A model generated the notes under the pieces. That model saw only the letters and a list, made by a program, of their open reading frames with translations. It searched no databases and was not told the origin of the DNA. Shown piece after piece: positions 1 to 8,046 of a stretch of DNA of 38,050 nt. Location of the stretch: assembly GCF_023806565.1 (NCBI RefSeq), contig NZ_JAMTDV010000023.1, positions 1 through 38,050 of the forward strand. The letters run 5' to 3'. Source of the stretch: Accumulibacter sp. Its GTDB lineage: Bacteria > Pseudomonadota > Gammaproteobacteria > Burkholderiales > Rhodocyclaceae. The stretch's first letter is position 1, and every line of letters starts with the position of its first letter. The position numbers and the translations under genes were made by a program.

Positions 1-1
1 T

Positions 2-178
2 CTGGCCAGAGATCTGTCGAAATCAGTTGCCAGAGATTTATCTATAGGATTTAACAATCGAAACTTGTCGACTCTGGAACACTTGGCTGGCCATCGATAC
101 ACTGAGGAATCATTCGCATCGATTTATCGATACGAAGCGTTGACAGAAGCGGCCGTTGTTTGTAACGTTTCTCATTAA
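2..178 (+). CDS. possible C-terminal fragment of a recombinase-like protein (partial, 5' end outside window)
   Basis: An open frame enters from the left edge and runs 58 codons to a TAA at 176-178. It is clearly more AT-rich than the genes that follow, which suggests different ancestry. The stretch L-E-H-L-A-G-H-R followed about ten residues later by I-Y-R-Y resembles the C-terminal 'L..LLGH...Y' box of tyrosine recombinases, but the arginine boxes would lie outside the window and the His-to-Tyr spacing is slightly long. A nine-base direct repeat (5-13 and 29-37) makes the peptide repeat A-R-D-L-S. It could equally be a degraded gene or non-coding sequence, so this is tentative. Confidence 0.3.
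   Translation: MARDLSKSVARDLSIGFNNRNLSTLEHLAGHRYTEESFASIYRYEALTEAAVVCNVSH
140..168 (+). promoter_or_regulatory. candidate sigma-70 promoter upstream of the PaaN-like gene
   Basis: A perfect -35 hexamer TTGACA lies at 140-145. The -10 is poor: TAACGT at 163-168 with a 17-base spacer, or TGTAAC at 161-166 with 15. It lies in the AT-richer left edge, about 85-110 bases before the ATG at 252. It may need an activator or may be fortuitous. Confidence 0.3.
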
Positions 179-251
179 ACAACTGAAACCATCGATCGCC
201 CGGGTCCATTCGATGCGAACCGGGCTCATGTCAAACCCGTTTGGAGGAACT

Positions 252-1913
252 ATGGCTCACCCGTTGTTGGAACGGCACCGCGAGACTTTGGATGCCGCCC
301 TGGATGCGATACGCACGCGCGGCTACTGGTCGGCGTACCCCGAGATGCCGAGTCCCAAGGTCTACGGTGAATCGGCTATGCAGGATGGCAAAGCCGCCAT
401 CGACGCCTTGCGAGGCAAGGAGTTCGCGCTCGAAATGCCGGGTCGGATCGGTTCCGTCGCATCGGAATCGTCGCCTTACGGGGTCGACCTGTCGATCAGC
501 TATCCCGAATGCGACCCGCAGGCGCTGATCGATGCGGGTCTCGCAGCGATGCCTGCCTGGCAGCGGATAGGGGCAGACGGACGCACGGGAATCTGTCTCG
601 AGGCGCTGCATCGCATCAATCAGCGCAGCTTCGAGATTGCCCATGCGGTGATGTTGACGACGGGTCAAGGCTGGATGATGGCTTTCCAGGCCGGCGGACC
701 GCATGCCCAGGACCGCGGTCTGGAAGCGGTAGCCTATGCTTGGCGTGAGATGTCCTTCGTTCCGGTCGAGGCGGTCTGGGAGAAGCCGCAGGGGAAGAAT
801 CCGCCTTTGCGGATGCAGAAGCATTTCGAAATCGTCGGCCGTGGCGTCGCACTGGTGATCGGTTGCGGGACTTTTCCGACCTGGAATACCTATCCGGGCC
901 TGTTCGCTGCGCTGGCGACGGGCAATGCGGTGATCGTCAAGCCGCACGAAAACGCAATTTTGCCGGCGGCGATTTCCGTCAGGATCATTCGCGAAGTGCT
1001 TGCGGAAAACGGGATCGATCCGAATCTGGTGTCGCTTGCGGTGACTACGAAGCGCACTACGACGCAGGCGCTCGCGACGCATCCTGCCGTAAAGTCGGTG
1101 GATTTCACCGGCGGCAACGCCTTCGGCAAATGGCTGCTCGATAACTGTCGGCAGGCACAGGTGTATGCCGAACTGGCCGGCGTCAACAACGTGATCATCG
1201 AATCGACCGATGCGTACTCGGCGATGCTGAAGAATCTCGCATTCACCCTGGCGCTCTACTCGGGACAAATGTGTACGACGACGCAGGCGATCATCGTGCC
1301 GGCGGCGGGGATCGAGACCGACCAAGGCCACAAGAGCTTCGACGACGTTGCCGCGGATCTCGGCGCAGCCCTCGACGGCCTGTTGGCAAAACCGGAGGTG
1401 GCTACGGCGATCCTGGGCGCCATTCAGTCTTCGGACACGCTGGCGCGCATCGCCGAGGCGGCGACGCTTGGCGAAATCGTCGTTGCCTCGCGCAGGATCG
1501 AGCATGCGGAGTTTCCTGGGGCCGAGGTGCGCACGCCGATCGTCCTCAAGTGCGACGCCGCCGCGGAGGCGGCGTACATGCAGGAGCGTTTCGGACCGAT
1601 CAGTTTCGTCGTGCGTGCAGAGAGCGCCGCCGCTGCGATCGCGCTGTCGGAACGGCTGGTGCGCGAACACGGTGCATTGACGGTTGGACTCTACTCGACC
1701 AAGTCGGAGATCGTCGATGCCGTTACTGCGGCGACCTGTCGCTCCAGGGTCGCCTTGTCGATCAACCTGACCGGCGCAGTTTATGTCAACCAGTCGGCGG
1801 CGTTTTCCGACTATCACGCGACCGGAGGCAATCCTGCGGCAACCACCTGCTATGCCGATGCGGCCTTTGTCGCCAGCCGCTTCCTTGTCGTGCAAAGACG
1901 GTACCACGTCTGA
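252..1913 (+). CDS. paaN: PaaN-type aldehyde dehydrogenase (phenylacetate degradation)
   Basis: The protein has 553 residues and belongs to the NAD(P)-dependent aldehyde dehydrogenase superfamily, in the PaaN subgroup usually linked to phenylacetate catabolism. It probably oxidises an aldehyde formed on ring opening. Visible marks are the nucleotide-binding region rich in G-N-A-V-I-V-K-P, the Glu of the E-L-A-G segment as general base, and a catalytic Cys at residue 341 in the segment G-Q-M-C-T-T. Unlike PaaZ it carries no C-terminal MaoC hydratase domain. The ATG at 252 is chosen because GGAGGAA lies just before it (243-249); an upstream in-frame start at 156 has no ribosome site and overlaps the AT-rich edge. 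It opens the paa-like gene run. The family assignment is strong; the exact substrate is inferred. Confidence 0.88.
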   Translation: MAHPLLERHRETLDAALDAIRTRGYWSAYPEMPSPKVYGESAMQDGKAAIDALRGKEFALEMPGRIGSVASESSPYGVDLSISYPECDPQALIDAGLAAMPAWQRIGADGRTGICLEALHRINQRSFEIAHAVMLTTGQGWMMAFQAGGPHAQDRGLEAVAYAWREMSFVPVEAVWEKPQGKNPPLRMQKHFEIVGRGVALVIGCGTFPTWNTYPGLFAALATGNAVIVKPHENAILPAAISVRIIREVLAENGIDPNLVSLAVTTKRTTTQALATHPAVKSVDFTGGNAFGKWLLDNCRQAQVYAELAGVNNVIIESTDAYSAMLKNLAFTLALYSGQMCTTTQAIIVPAAGIETDQGHKSFDDVAADLGAALDGLLAKPEVATAILGAIQSSDTLARIAEAATLGEIVVASRRIEHAEFPGAEVRTPIVLKCDAAAEAAYMQERFGPISFVVRAESAAAAIALSERLVREHGALTVGLYSTKSEIVDAVTAATCRSRVALSINLTGAVYVNQSAAFSDYHATGGNPAATTCYADAAFVASRFLVVQRRYHV

Positions 1914-2003
1914 CAGTCCGCTCGCGGTGGCGGGCTTGCCGATCAAGCAAGGTCACGCACCGCGAGATGGCTCGCCGGCCTACGCACCTGCAGCGAGATC
2001 CAC

Positions 2004-2045
2004 CGCCGGATGCATTCTCGCTGGCTCGCGCGAATGCATCCGGCG
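2004..2045. repeat. large inverted repeat between paaN and paaG
   Basis: Two perfectly complementary 14-base arms lie at 2004-2017 and 2032-2045 around a 14-base spacer that can pair further. RNA from here would fold into a strong hairpin. No run of T follows, so a standard intrinsic terminator is unlikely. It may be an mRNA-processing or stability hairpin, a REP-type element or a protein-binding site. Confidence 0.7.
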
Positions 2046-2086
2046 CCAGGGTCTTTCCCCAACCATAGTGAATCGAGGTAGTGAGC

Positions 2087-2878
2087 ATGGCTTTCGAGAC
2101 TATTCTCTTCGCAGTTTCCGACGGTGTCGCGCGCCTGACCTTGAACCGACCGGATCGACTCAATAGTTTCACGGAGCAGATGCACGAGGAAGTGCGGGCG
2201 GCGCTTGCGCTGCTGCGCCAGGAGAGCTCTGTCCGGGTCTTCGTTCTCACTGGCGCCGGACGAGGCTTTTGCGCCGGGCAGGATCTGGCTGACCGCAGCG
2301 TGCTTCCTGGCGAGGCGCCGGTGGATCTCGGGGCCAGTGTCGAGAACAACTACAAGCCGTTGGTCCTGGCGCTGCAGAACATGCCGATCCCCACGATCTG
2401 TGCGGTGAACGGCGTGGCGGCCGGTGCCGGTGCCAACCTCGCGCTCGCCTGCGACCTGGTGATCGCTTGCCGGTCCGCCTCGTTCATCCAGTCGTTCAGC
2501 AAGATCGGTCTGATCCCGGACACCGGCGGGACCTACGTTCTGCCGCAGCGCATCGGTGTCGCTCGTGCCATGGGCCTGGCCTTGCTCGGGGACAAGCTGT
2601 CCGCCGAGCAGGCTGCCGAATGGGGTCTCATCTGGTCCTGCGTGGACGACGCGCAATTCACTGCGACCGTAGACCGCCTTGCCGCGCAGCTCGCTCTGGC
2701 GCCGACCAAAGCGCTGGTGCGCACGCGCCAGGCGATGCGCGCCGGCCGCCTGAACACCCTGGAGCAGCAGCTCGACCTCGAACGCGATTTCATGCGCGAG
2801 CTCGGTCGAAGTGATGACTACCGGGAAGGGGTAAGCGCCTTCATGGAGAAGCGCGCGCCACGCTACACGGGGAGTTAG
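2087..2878 (+). CDS. paaG: 2-(1,2-epoxy-1,2-dihydrophenyl)acetyl-CoA isomerase PaaG (enoyl-CoA hydratase family)
   Basis: This is a 263-residue crotonase-fold protein, matching the usual PaaG length of about 262. PaaG converts the epoxide of ring-activated phenylacetyl-CoA to the oxepin form and also isomerises enoyl-CoA double bonds. The oxyanion-hole segments F-C-A-G-Q-D-L (61-67) and G-V-A-A-G-A-G-A-N (109-117) are present. Asp145 in I-P-D-T-G-G matches the single catalytic Asp of PaaG rather than the two Glu of true hydratases. The ATG at 2087 is preferred over a GTG six bases upstream because GAGG at 2075-2078 is correctly spaced only for the ATG. It lies between the PaaN-like gene and paaK, which supports the role. 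Confidence 0.9.
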   Translation: MAFETILFAVSDGVARLTLNRPDRLNSFTEQMHEEVRAALALLRQESSVRVFVLTGAGRGFCAGQDLADRSVLPGEAPVDLGASVENNYKPLVLALQNMPIPTICAVNGVAAGAGANLALACDLVIACRSASFIQSFSKIGLIPDTGGTYVLPQRIGVARAMGLALLGDKLSAEQAAEWGLIWSCVDDAQFTATVDRLAAQLALAPTKALVRTRQAMRAGRLNTLEQQLDLERDFMRELGRSDDYREGVSAFMEKRAPRYTGS

Positions 2879-3338
2879 AGGGGCGTTGGCCGGCCGCCAT
2901 GGCGGCCGAAAGTCGCTGCGGCGGGGAAGATCGGTCGGCGGAGAGGCTGGATCCGGCAACACCGCAAAGGTTTCGTGCAGGAACGACAAGCAACCGCCAC
3001 CTGACCGCGTGTCAAGTGGTGGCGACCAGGACCACACCGCGCGGACCAGGACGGCAAGCCAACGCGATCGCGCTTTGCACCAAGGCGACGCAACGCACCC
3101 ACCTTGCAGGAGGAGTCAGAGTGAGAGAGCATGCTTGCCGGGACCAAACAAGCGCGTCCGGCGCAATGATGTTCCTTGCATCTGACGGCCTCCTTGAGAT
3201 GAATCAAGAAAGCAGGAAATTTTGGCAGTCGCCAGCAAGTACGGCGGCGGGGTCGGCAGCAGGGTGGCTAAGCGTCGCCCGACTGCTCGCACACTGCCGG
3301 TGCAGCATCACAACGTCACATTTTGAGAGGAGGAGACA
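2879..3338 (+). other. 460-base gap between paaG and paaK with leader-like features
   Basis: The gap is unusually long for an operon-like run. It holds the palindrome at 2891-2908 and a very strong Shine-Dalgarno (AGGAGGAG, 3108-3115) in front of a small frame at 3121. I found no clear sigma-70 promoter or terminator with a T-run. A 147-codon frame from 2899 has an untypical, low-complexity composition, and I do not regard it as a gene beyond its last part. Confidence 0.5.
2891..2908. repeat. 18-base perfect GC-rich palindrome after paaG
   Basis: CGGCCGCCATGGCGGCCG reads identically on both strands and starts 12 bases after the paaG stop. It could form a hairpin at the end of the message or bind a dimeric protein. 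No T-tract follows. Confidence 0.6.
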
Positions 3339-3342
3339 ATGA
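3121..3342 (+). CDS. possible small leader ORF overlapping the paaK start
   Basis: A GTG at 3121 sits five bases after an excellent ribosome site (AGGAGGAG, 3108-3115) and opens a 73-codon frame. Its stop overlaps the paaK ATG as ATGA at 3339-3342. This arrangement would couple translation of the frame to paaK. The peptide resembles nothing I know, has many Ser, Ala and Arg residues and ends R-R-R-Q, so it may be a regulatory leader, a decayed gene or chance. Codon preference is not convincingly that of the neighbours. Confidence 0.3.
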   Translation: MREHACRDQTSASGAMMFLASDGLLEMNQESRKFWQSPASTAAGSAAGWLSVARLLAHCRCSITTSHFERRRQ

Positions 3343-4664
3343 CCAGCAAGAGGCCCCAGCCGGGAGAATTGGAGCCCATCGAAACCGCCAGCCGGGACGA
3401 AATCTCGGCCCTGCAGTTGCAGCGTCTGCAGTGGTCCCTGCGCCATGCGTATGACAACGTTCCGCATTACCGGCGGACTTTCGCCGCCGCAGGTGTTCAT
3501 CCGGACGATCTGCGTAGCCTGGAGGACCTGGCGAAGTTTCCTTTCACGACCAAGGCGGATTTGCGGGAAAACTATCCGTTTGGCCTCTTCGCGGTGCCGC
3601 GCGAGAAGGTGGTCCGGGTACACGCGTCGTCGGGGACCACGGGCAAGCCGGTGGTGGTCGGGTATACGCGCAACGACATTGACATGTGGGCCAACGTGGT
3701 GGCCCGTTCGATCCGCGCCGCTGGCGGGCGACCCGGCGACATCGTGCATGTCACCTACGGCTACGGTTTGTTCACCGGTGGCCTCGGCGCGCATTACGGC
3801 GCCGAGCGTCTGGGATGCACGGTGATTCCGATGTCCGGCGGCAATACCGAAAAACAGGTGCAGATCATTCAGGATTTCAAGCCCGACATCATCATGGTCA
3901 CGCCTTCGTACATGCTGGTCATCGCCGAGGAGTTCGCCAACCAGGGCCTCGAGGCCCGCGACTCTTCATTGAAGGTGGGGATTTTCGGAGCCGAGCCCTG
4001 GACGAATGAGATGCGTCACGAAATCGAGTCCAAGATGGGCCTCGACGCGGTCGATATCTATGGTCTATCCGAGGTGATCGGCCCCGGCGTTGCCAGCGAG
4101 TGTGTCGAGACGAAAGATGGCCCGGTGATCTGGGAAGACCACTTCTACCCCGAAGTCATCAACCCGGAAAGCGGTCAGGTGTGTGCCGACGGCGAGGAAG
4201 GCGAACTGGTGTTCACGTCGTTGTCCAAGGAAGCTTTTCCGGTCATTCGCTATCGGACACGTGACCTGACCCGCTTGCTGCCGCCGACGGCGCGTTCCTT
4301 CCGCCGCTTGGCGAAGATCGTTGGCCGTTCCGACGACATGCTGATCATTCGCGGCGTAAATCTGTTCCCGACGCAGATCGAGGAATTGATTCTCCGGGAT
4401 GAGAAGTTGTCCGGCCAGTATCAACTGGTCGTGTCGCGCGACGGCCTTCTCGACCAGGTGGAGGTGATGTGCGAGCTGCAACCAAGCATCGCTGCGGCCA
4501 CTTCGTCGACCGAAGCCGAGGCGGTGGGGCGTCGTCTGCAGCAGAGCATCAAGGCGCTGATCGGCGTTTCGACGAAAGTCAGCGTGCTGCCGCCGAATAC
4601 AATCACCCGCACCCTGGTTGGCAAGGCAAAACGGGTCATCGACAAGAGGCTGGCAGATGGTTGA
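3339..4664 (+). CDS. paaK: phenylacetate-CoA ligase PaaK
   Basis: The 441-residue enzyme would activate phenylacetate to phenylacetyl-CoA with ATP and CoA in the cytoplasm, the entry step of the pathway. The adenylate-forming P-loop S-S-G-T-T-G-K-P lies at 97-104. The Y-G-L-S-E motif and the R-T-R-D-L segment typical of PaaK follow, and the C-terminal AMP-binding subdomain ends in a Lys-rich tail. The length matches the family (about 430-440). The ribosome site GAGAGGAGGAGAC directly precedes the ATG. The stop overlaps the thiolase start by eight bases, so the two are co-translated. Confidence 0.95.
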   Translation: MTSKRPQPGELEPIETASRDEISALQLQRLQWSLRHAYDNVPHYRRTFAAAGVHPDDLRSLEDLAKFPFTTKADLRENYPFGLFAVPREKVVRVHASSGTTGKPVVVGYTRNDIDMWANVVARSIRAAGGRPGDIVHVTYGYGLFTGGLGAHYGAERLGCTVIPMSGGNTEKQVQIIQDFKPDIIMVTPSYMLVIAEEFANQGLEARDSSLKVGIFGAEPWTNEMRHEIESKMGLDAVDIYGLSEVIGPGVASECVETKDGPVIWEDHFYPEVINPESGQVCADGEEGELVFTSLSKEAFPVIRYRTRDLTRLLPPTARSFRRLAKIVGRSDDMLIIRGVNLFPTQIEELILRDEKLSGQYQLVVSRDGLLDQVEVMCELQPSIAAATSSTEAEAVGRRLQQSIKALIGVSTKVSVLPPNTITRTLVGKAKRVIDKRLADG

Positions 4665-5862
4665 GGCGTACATCTGCGACGCGGTACGAACCCCCGTTGG
4701 TCGTTATGGGGGTAGCCTTTCGACGCTGCGCACCGACGATCTGGCCAGCCTGCCGATCCGGGCGCTGGTCGAACGTAATCCGGGAGTGAATTGGGAACAG
4801 GTCGACGATGTGATCTACGGCTGCGCCAACCAGGCCGGTGAAGATAACCGCAACGTGGCGAGAATGGCAGCGCTGCTTGCCGGACTGCCGGTCGAAGTTG
4901 CCGGCACCACGCTCAATCGCCTTTGTGGTTCAGGCCTCGACGCGATCGCGCAGGCCGCTCGTGCCATACGCTCGACGGAGGCTGACCTGCTGATCGCCGG
5001 TGGTGTCGAGAGCATGTCGCGGGCGCCGTTCGTCATGGGAAAGGCGGAAGCGGCCTTTCAGCGCGGTGTCGACGTGTTCGACACGACCATCGGCTGGCGT
5101 TTTGTCAATCCCAAGATGAAGGCGGCACACGGCGTCGATTCGATGCCGGAAACTGCCGAGAACGTGGCCGGGGATTTTGCCATCGGGCGCTCCGATCAGG
5201 ATGCCTTCGCCTGGCGCAGCCAGCAGCGCTGGGCGGCGGCTGACGCCGCTGGCCGCTTCACCGACGAGATCGTCGCGGTCGAAATCGCGCAGAAGAGGGG
5301 CGAACCCAGGCGCTTCGTTCGTGACGAACATCCGCGTCCGGACGTTACGCCGGAAGCGCTGGCGGCGCTGAAGGGCGTGGTCAGGAGTGGCGGTACGGTG
5401 ACCGCGGGCAACGCTTCCGGAGTGAACGATGGCGCCTGTGCGCTGATCGTCGCCAGCGAAGCCGCGGCAGTGCGTCACGGCCTGGTTCCCAAGGCACGCA
5501 TCGTCGGCGCCGCCGTCGCCGGCGTGCCGCCGCGGATCATGGGGATCGGGCCGGCACCTGCTAGCCGCAAGCTGCTCGCTCGCCTTGGGGTGCGGCTGGC
5601 GGAAATTGACGTGATCGAGTTGAATGAAGCGTTTGCGGCGCAAGGTCTGGCCGTATTGCGGCAACTGGGCCTGCCGGACGACGCCGAACACGTCAACCCG
5701 AATGGTGGTGCCATCGCCATTGGTCACCCCTTGGGAATGAGCGGGGCGAGACTGGCGACGACGGCGACCTACGAACTTCGGCGACGCGGTGGCCGCTATG
5801 CCCTGTGCACGATGTGCATCGGAGTCGGGCAGGGAATTGCAATGCTGCTCGAGCGCGTCTGA
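4657..5862 (+). CDS. paaJ: 3-oxoadipyl-CoA / acyl-CoA thiolase (PaaJ/PcaF-like)
   Basis: This 401-residue thiolase has the nucleophilic Cys90 in R-L-C-G-S-G, His357 in G-H-P-L-G and Cys387 in C-T-M-C-I-G. Length and sequence resemble PaaJ/PcaF, which split 3-oxoadipyl-CoA to succinyl-CoA and acetyl-CoA at the end of phenylacetate degradation. The ATG at 4657 overlaps the paaK stop and has AAGAGG upstream; an earlier in-frame start at 4618 would overlap paaK by 47 bases. Its place after paaK supports a paa role, but a general 3-ketoacyl-CoA thiolase is possible. Confidence 0.88.
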   Translation: MVEAYICDAVRTPVGRYGGSLSTLRTDDLASLPIRALVERNPGVNWEQVDDVIYGCANQAGEDNRNVARMAALLAGLPVEVAGTTLNRLCGSGLDAIAQAARAIRSTEADLLIAGGVESMSRAPFVMGKAEAAFQRGVDVFDTTIGWRFVNPKMKAAHGVDSMPETAENVAGDFAIGRSDQDAFAWRSQQRWAAADAAGRFTDEIVAVEIAQKRGEPRRFVRDEHPRPDVTPEALAALKGVVRSGGTVTAGNASGVNDGACALIVASEAAAVRHGLVPKARIVGAAVAGVPPRIMGIGPAPASRKLLARLGVRLAEIDVIELNEAFAAQGLAVLRQLGLPDDAEHVNPNGGAIAIGHPLGMSGARLATTATYELRRRGGRYALCTMCIGVGQGIAMLLERV

Positions 5863-5879
5863 GCTCTCCGTCGTGCATT

Positions 5880-5902
5880 CGGGCGGCGATTCCTGCCGCC
5901 CG
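5880..5902. terminator. hairpin between converging paaJ and the araC-type gene
   Basis: An eight-base stem (CGGGCGGC / GCCGCCCG) with a seven-base loop lies in the 57-base gap between two converging genes. It could end transcription from both sides. No T-run follows on either strand, so it may act only weakly or as a message end. Confidence 0.5.
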
Positions 5903-5919
5903 GCGTTCGCTTGGCTGCG

Positions 5920-6942
5920 TCAGGTTTTCAGCGCGCGCTGCCGATAGACGCCGGGCGCGACTCCGGTCCACGTCTTGAATGCCCGATAGAAGGCGGCGGC
6001 ATCCGAGAAACCGATCTGTTCGGCAATCTCCTCGATCGACAGTCGGGAATGGTCGAGGCACTCGATGGCCACGTCGCGGCGCAGGCCGTCCTTGATTTCC
6101 TGAAAATTGGTGCCTTCTCCGAGCAGCCGGCGGTGCAAGGTGCGCTGCGAGAAGCCGACGGCGCGTGCTGCTGCCGCGATGTCGACGGGGGCGGGCAGCG
6201 CATCTCTCAGGATGGCGCGGATTTTCTCGCTCAGCAGGTCGGTGGCACGATATTGCCAGAGCAGATTCCCCGGCGCGGCGCGCAGGAACTGGTGCAGCGA
6301 ATCGACGTCCTGGTTCACCGCCCGGTCGAGGTAATGCACCGGGATGCCGATGGCCGACGACGGCATCGAAAAGGAAATCTCGCCGGGAAACAGGCGCGCG
6401 TATTCGTCGCCGTGGATCGGACGTGGCCCCGTGAAATGCACTCCGGACAATTTGATGCGCTCACCGATGAGCCAGGACGAAAGGATATGCAGGCTCTTGA
6501 AATAGACGACGGGGAGGAAGGTCGGATGCCTCTCGGCAGCGCTCGACTGCCCGCTCAGGGTAATCCAGGCGGTCTCACCCTCCCGGCGGAAAGTCAGGTG
6601 AATTTCATCGGTCAACAGCCGGTGTGCCTTGATCCAGCGCGTCAGCACGACGTACAGTGAGAGAGCGCCAAACAGCGATGCGCGGGCCAGGAAGACGAAA
6701 GCGCCGCGGCGCAGCGGCTGGTCCAGGTGGCCCATCATTTCGTCGTCCAGGCCGTCCATCAGTGACAACACCAGAGTCTGGTACTGCGCCCCCGAGATGC
6801 GCGCCAATGGCAGGTCGATCAACTCGTGCCGGATGTTGCAGCGTTGCAGGAAAGGCTGGGGATCCAGACCGCGCAGTGCGAGTCCACCCAGAGTTTCCCG
6901 CACGAAGCCCATGTGCACCGAGATCGGCGGCGTGCTCGTCAT
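5920..6942 (-). CDS. AraC-family transcriptional regulator
   Basis: The 340-residue protein has a C-terminal AraC/XylS double helix-turn-helix (about 253-335, with S-Q-R-T-L-H-R-R-L and the conserved I-G-F-S-D...F-Y-R-A-F-K-T-W-T-G-V-A-P). Its long N-terminal domain resembles the 'arabinose-binding' type found in OruR-like regulators. The start at 6942 (minus strand) has GAGGACC upstream; an earlier frame start at 7026 lacks one and would extend into the control region. It is transcribed away from the MaoC/PHA genes and towards paaJ, so it probably controls one or both groups. The effector is not deducible; a fatty or aromatic acid or its CoA ester is a guess. Confidence 0.9.
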   Translation of the reverse strand: MTSTPPISVHMGFVRETLGGLALRGLDPQPFLQRCNIRHELIDLPLARISGAQYQTLVLSLMDGLDDEMMGHLDQPLRRGAFVFLARASLFGALSLYVVLTRWIKAHRLLTDEIHLTFRREGETAWITLSGQSSAAERHPTFLPVVYFKSLHILSSWLIGERIKLSGVHFTGPRPIHGDEYARLFPGEISFSMPSSAIGIPVHYLDRAVNQDVDSLHQFLRAAPGNLLWQYRATDLLSEKIRAILRDALPAPVDIAAAARAVGFSQRTLHRRLLGEGTNFQEIKDGLRRDVAIECLDHSRLSIEEIAEQIGFSDAAAFYRAFKTWTGVAPGVYRQRALKT

Positions 6943-7119
6943 CGAAGCGGTCCTCGATTGGTTGGCAATTTTTGCAATTCTAAGGCGTTCTGCGCAATGG
7001 TGCGCGGGCGGCGAGTTGTTTAGCATCTGCGACGTGGGCTATGGCGAATTACCGTAGATTTTCGATAACCCGGGTACCTGATCGCACGCGCGGGTGGTAC
7101 CCGATTCAGTGAGGCTGAG
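6943..7119. promoter_or_regulatory. divergent control region with inverted repeat
   Basis: This 177-base stretch separates the AraC-type gene from the MaoC gene. It contains an 8-base inverted repeat CGGGTACC (7071-7078) / GGTACCCG (7096-7103), whose arms start 25 bases apart. It also holds two GCAATT direct repeats nine bases apart (6964-6969 and 6973-6978) close to the regulator start. These are candidate regulator sites. No consensus sigma-70 promoter is obvious, as is common for AraC-activated promoters. Confidence 0.45.
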
Positions 7120-7560
7120 ATGATCGACAAGAAATGGATTGGCTACACGGGACCGGAGGTTCGCTTTGATATTGAACGCGGAAGGCTGAGGTTCTTTGCG
7201 CAGGCGATCGGCGAAAGCAATCCCATCTATGTGGACCAGGATGCCGCCCAGGCGGCCGGCTACCGCGACCTCCCGGTGCCGCCGACATTCCTGTTGGCAG
7301 CCGACCTCGACTCGAACGAACTGTTCAGCACCTTGGCAAGAATGGGGGTATCACTGGGAAAGATCCTGCATGGGGAGCAGGGTTATACCTATCACCGCCC
7401 AATCTGCGCCGGCGAGTCGGTGACGGTACGTTCGAGGATTTCCGACATCTACGACAAGAAGGGGGGGGCCCTCGAATTCATCGTGCGTGACTCCACCGTA
7501 AGCAATGCCAGCGGGGAACTGGCGGCGGAATTTCGCAGCGTCATCGTCGTGCGCAACTGA
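7120..7560 (+). CDS. MaoC-like hot-dog protein, FAS1-like dehydratase N-terminal type (probable non-catalytic subunit)
   Basis: This 146-residue hot-dog protein is related to the HadA/FAS1-like dehydratase half. At the position where active R-hydratases carry the Asp....His pair it reads G-E-S-N-P-I-Y, with Glu32 and Tyr37, so it probably lacks its own active site. Its partner 12 bases downstream has the intact pair. The two likely form a HadAB-style heterodimer in which this subunit shapes the acyl pocket. GAGG at 7111-7114 precedes the ATG. An eight-G run at 7461-7468 lies in the coding sequence. It is first of a + strand group leading to PHA synthase. Confidence 0.85.
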   Translation: MIDKKWIGYTGPEVRFDIERGRLRFFAQAIGESNPIYVDQDAAQAAGYRDLPVPPTFLLAADLDSNELFSTLARMGVSLGKILHGEQGYTYHRPICAGESVTVRSRISDIYDKKGGALEFIVRDSTVSNASGELAAEFRSVIVVRN

Positions 7561-7572
7561 GGAGATAGTGAA

Positions 7573-7989
7573 ATGGTCGAACAGCATGCAGTGATCAACG
7601 TTGGCGATGCCATTCCCGAATTGCAGTTGCCGCCGGTTACACGCACCACTCTCGCATTGTTTGCCGGTGCCTCCGGGGATCACAATCCGATCCACATCGA
7701 CATCGACTTTGCGCGCAAGGCGGGAATGCCCGACGTGTTTGCGCATGGCATGTTGGGCATGGCCTGGCTGGGGCGTCTGCTGACTGCCTGGGTGCCGCAG
7801 TCGCAACTGCGCACCTGGTCCGTGCGCTTTCTCGGCATTACCCATCTCGGCGATCGCATGACTTGCAGCGGGAGTGTCGTCGAAGTGTTCGAAGAGGACG
7901 GCGAACGGCGGGCGAAGCTCGAAATCAAGGCCTGCAACCAGGATGGCGACGTCAAGATCGCCGGTGACGCAGTGGTCGCTTTGCCCTGA
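7573..7989 (+). CDS. MaoC-like (R)-specific enoyl-CoA hydratase/dehydratase, catalytic subunit
   Basis: The 138-residue hot-dog protein carries the hydratase-2 motif with Asp36 and His41 in G-D-H-N-P-I-H-I-D, followed by the conserved H-G-M segment. Such enzymes hydrate trans-2-enoyl-CoA to (R)-3-hydroxyacyl-CoA, the monomer form PHA synthase needs (PhaJ role), or act as HadB-like dehydratases. AGGAGATAG precedes the ATG. Its tight pairing with the preceding gene suggests a heterodimer, and the ligase and PhaC downstream favour a PhaJ-type role. A role in another acyl-CoA pathway is not excluded. Confidence 0.87.
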   Translation: MVEQHAVINVGDAIPELQLPPVTRTTLALFAGASGDHNPIHIDIDFARKAGMPDVFAHGMLGMAWLGRLLTAWVPQSQLRTWSVRFLGITHLGDRMTCSGSVVEVFEEDGERRAKLEIKACNQDGDVKIAGDAVVALP

Positions 7990-8046
7990 TCCCTCGGACG
8001 CAAAGTCGGAAGGCCACGGCAACGATCAATACAGGAGGCAATGACC

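Noticed and set aside
2899-3120. N-terminal part of the frame ending at 3342
   Set aside because: No ribosome site, start inside a palindrome, composition not like the neighbours.
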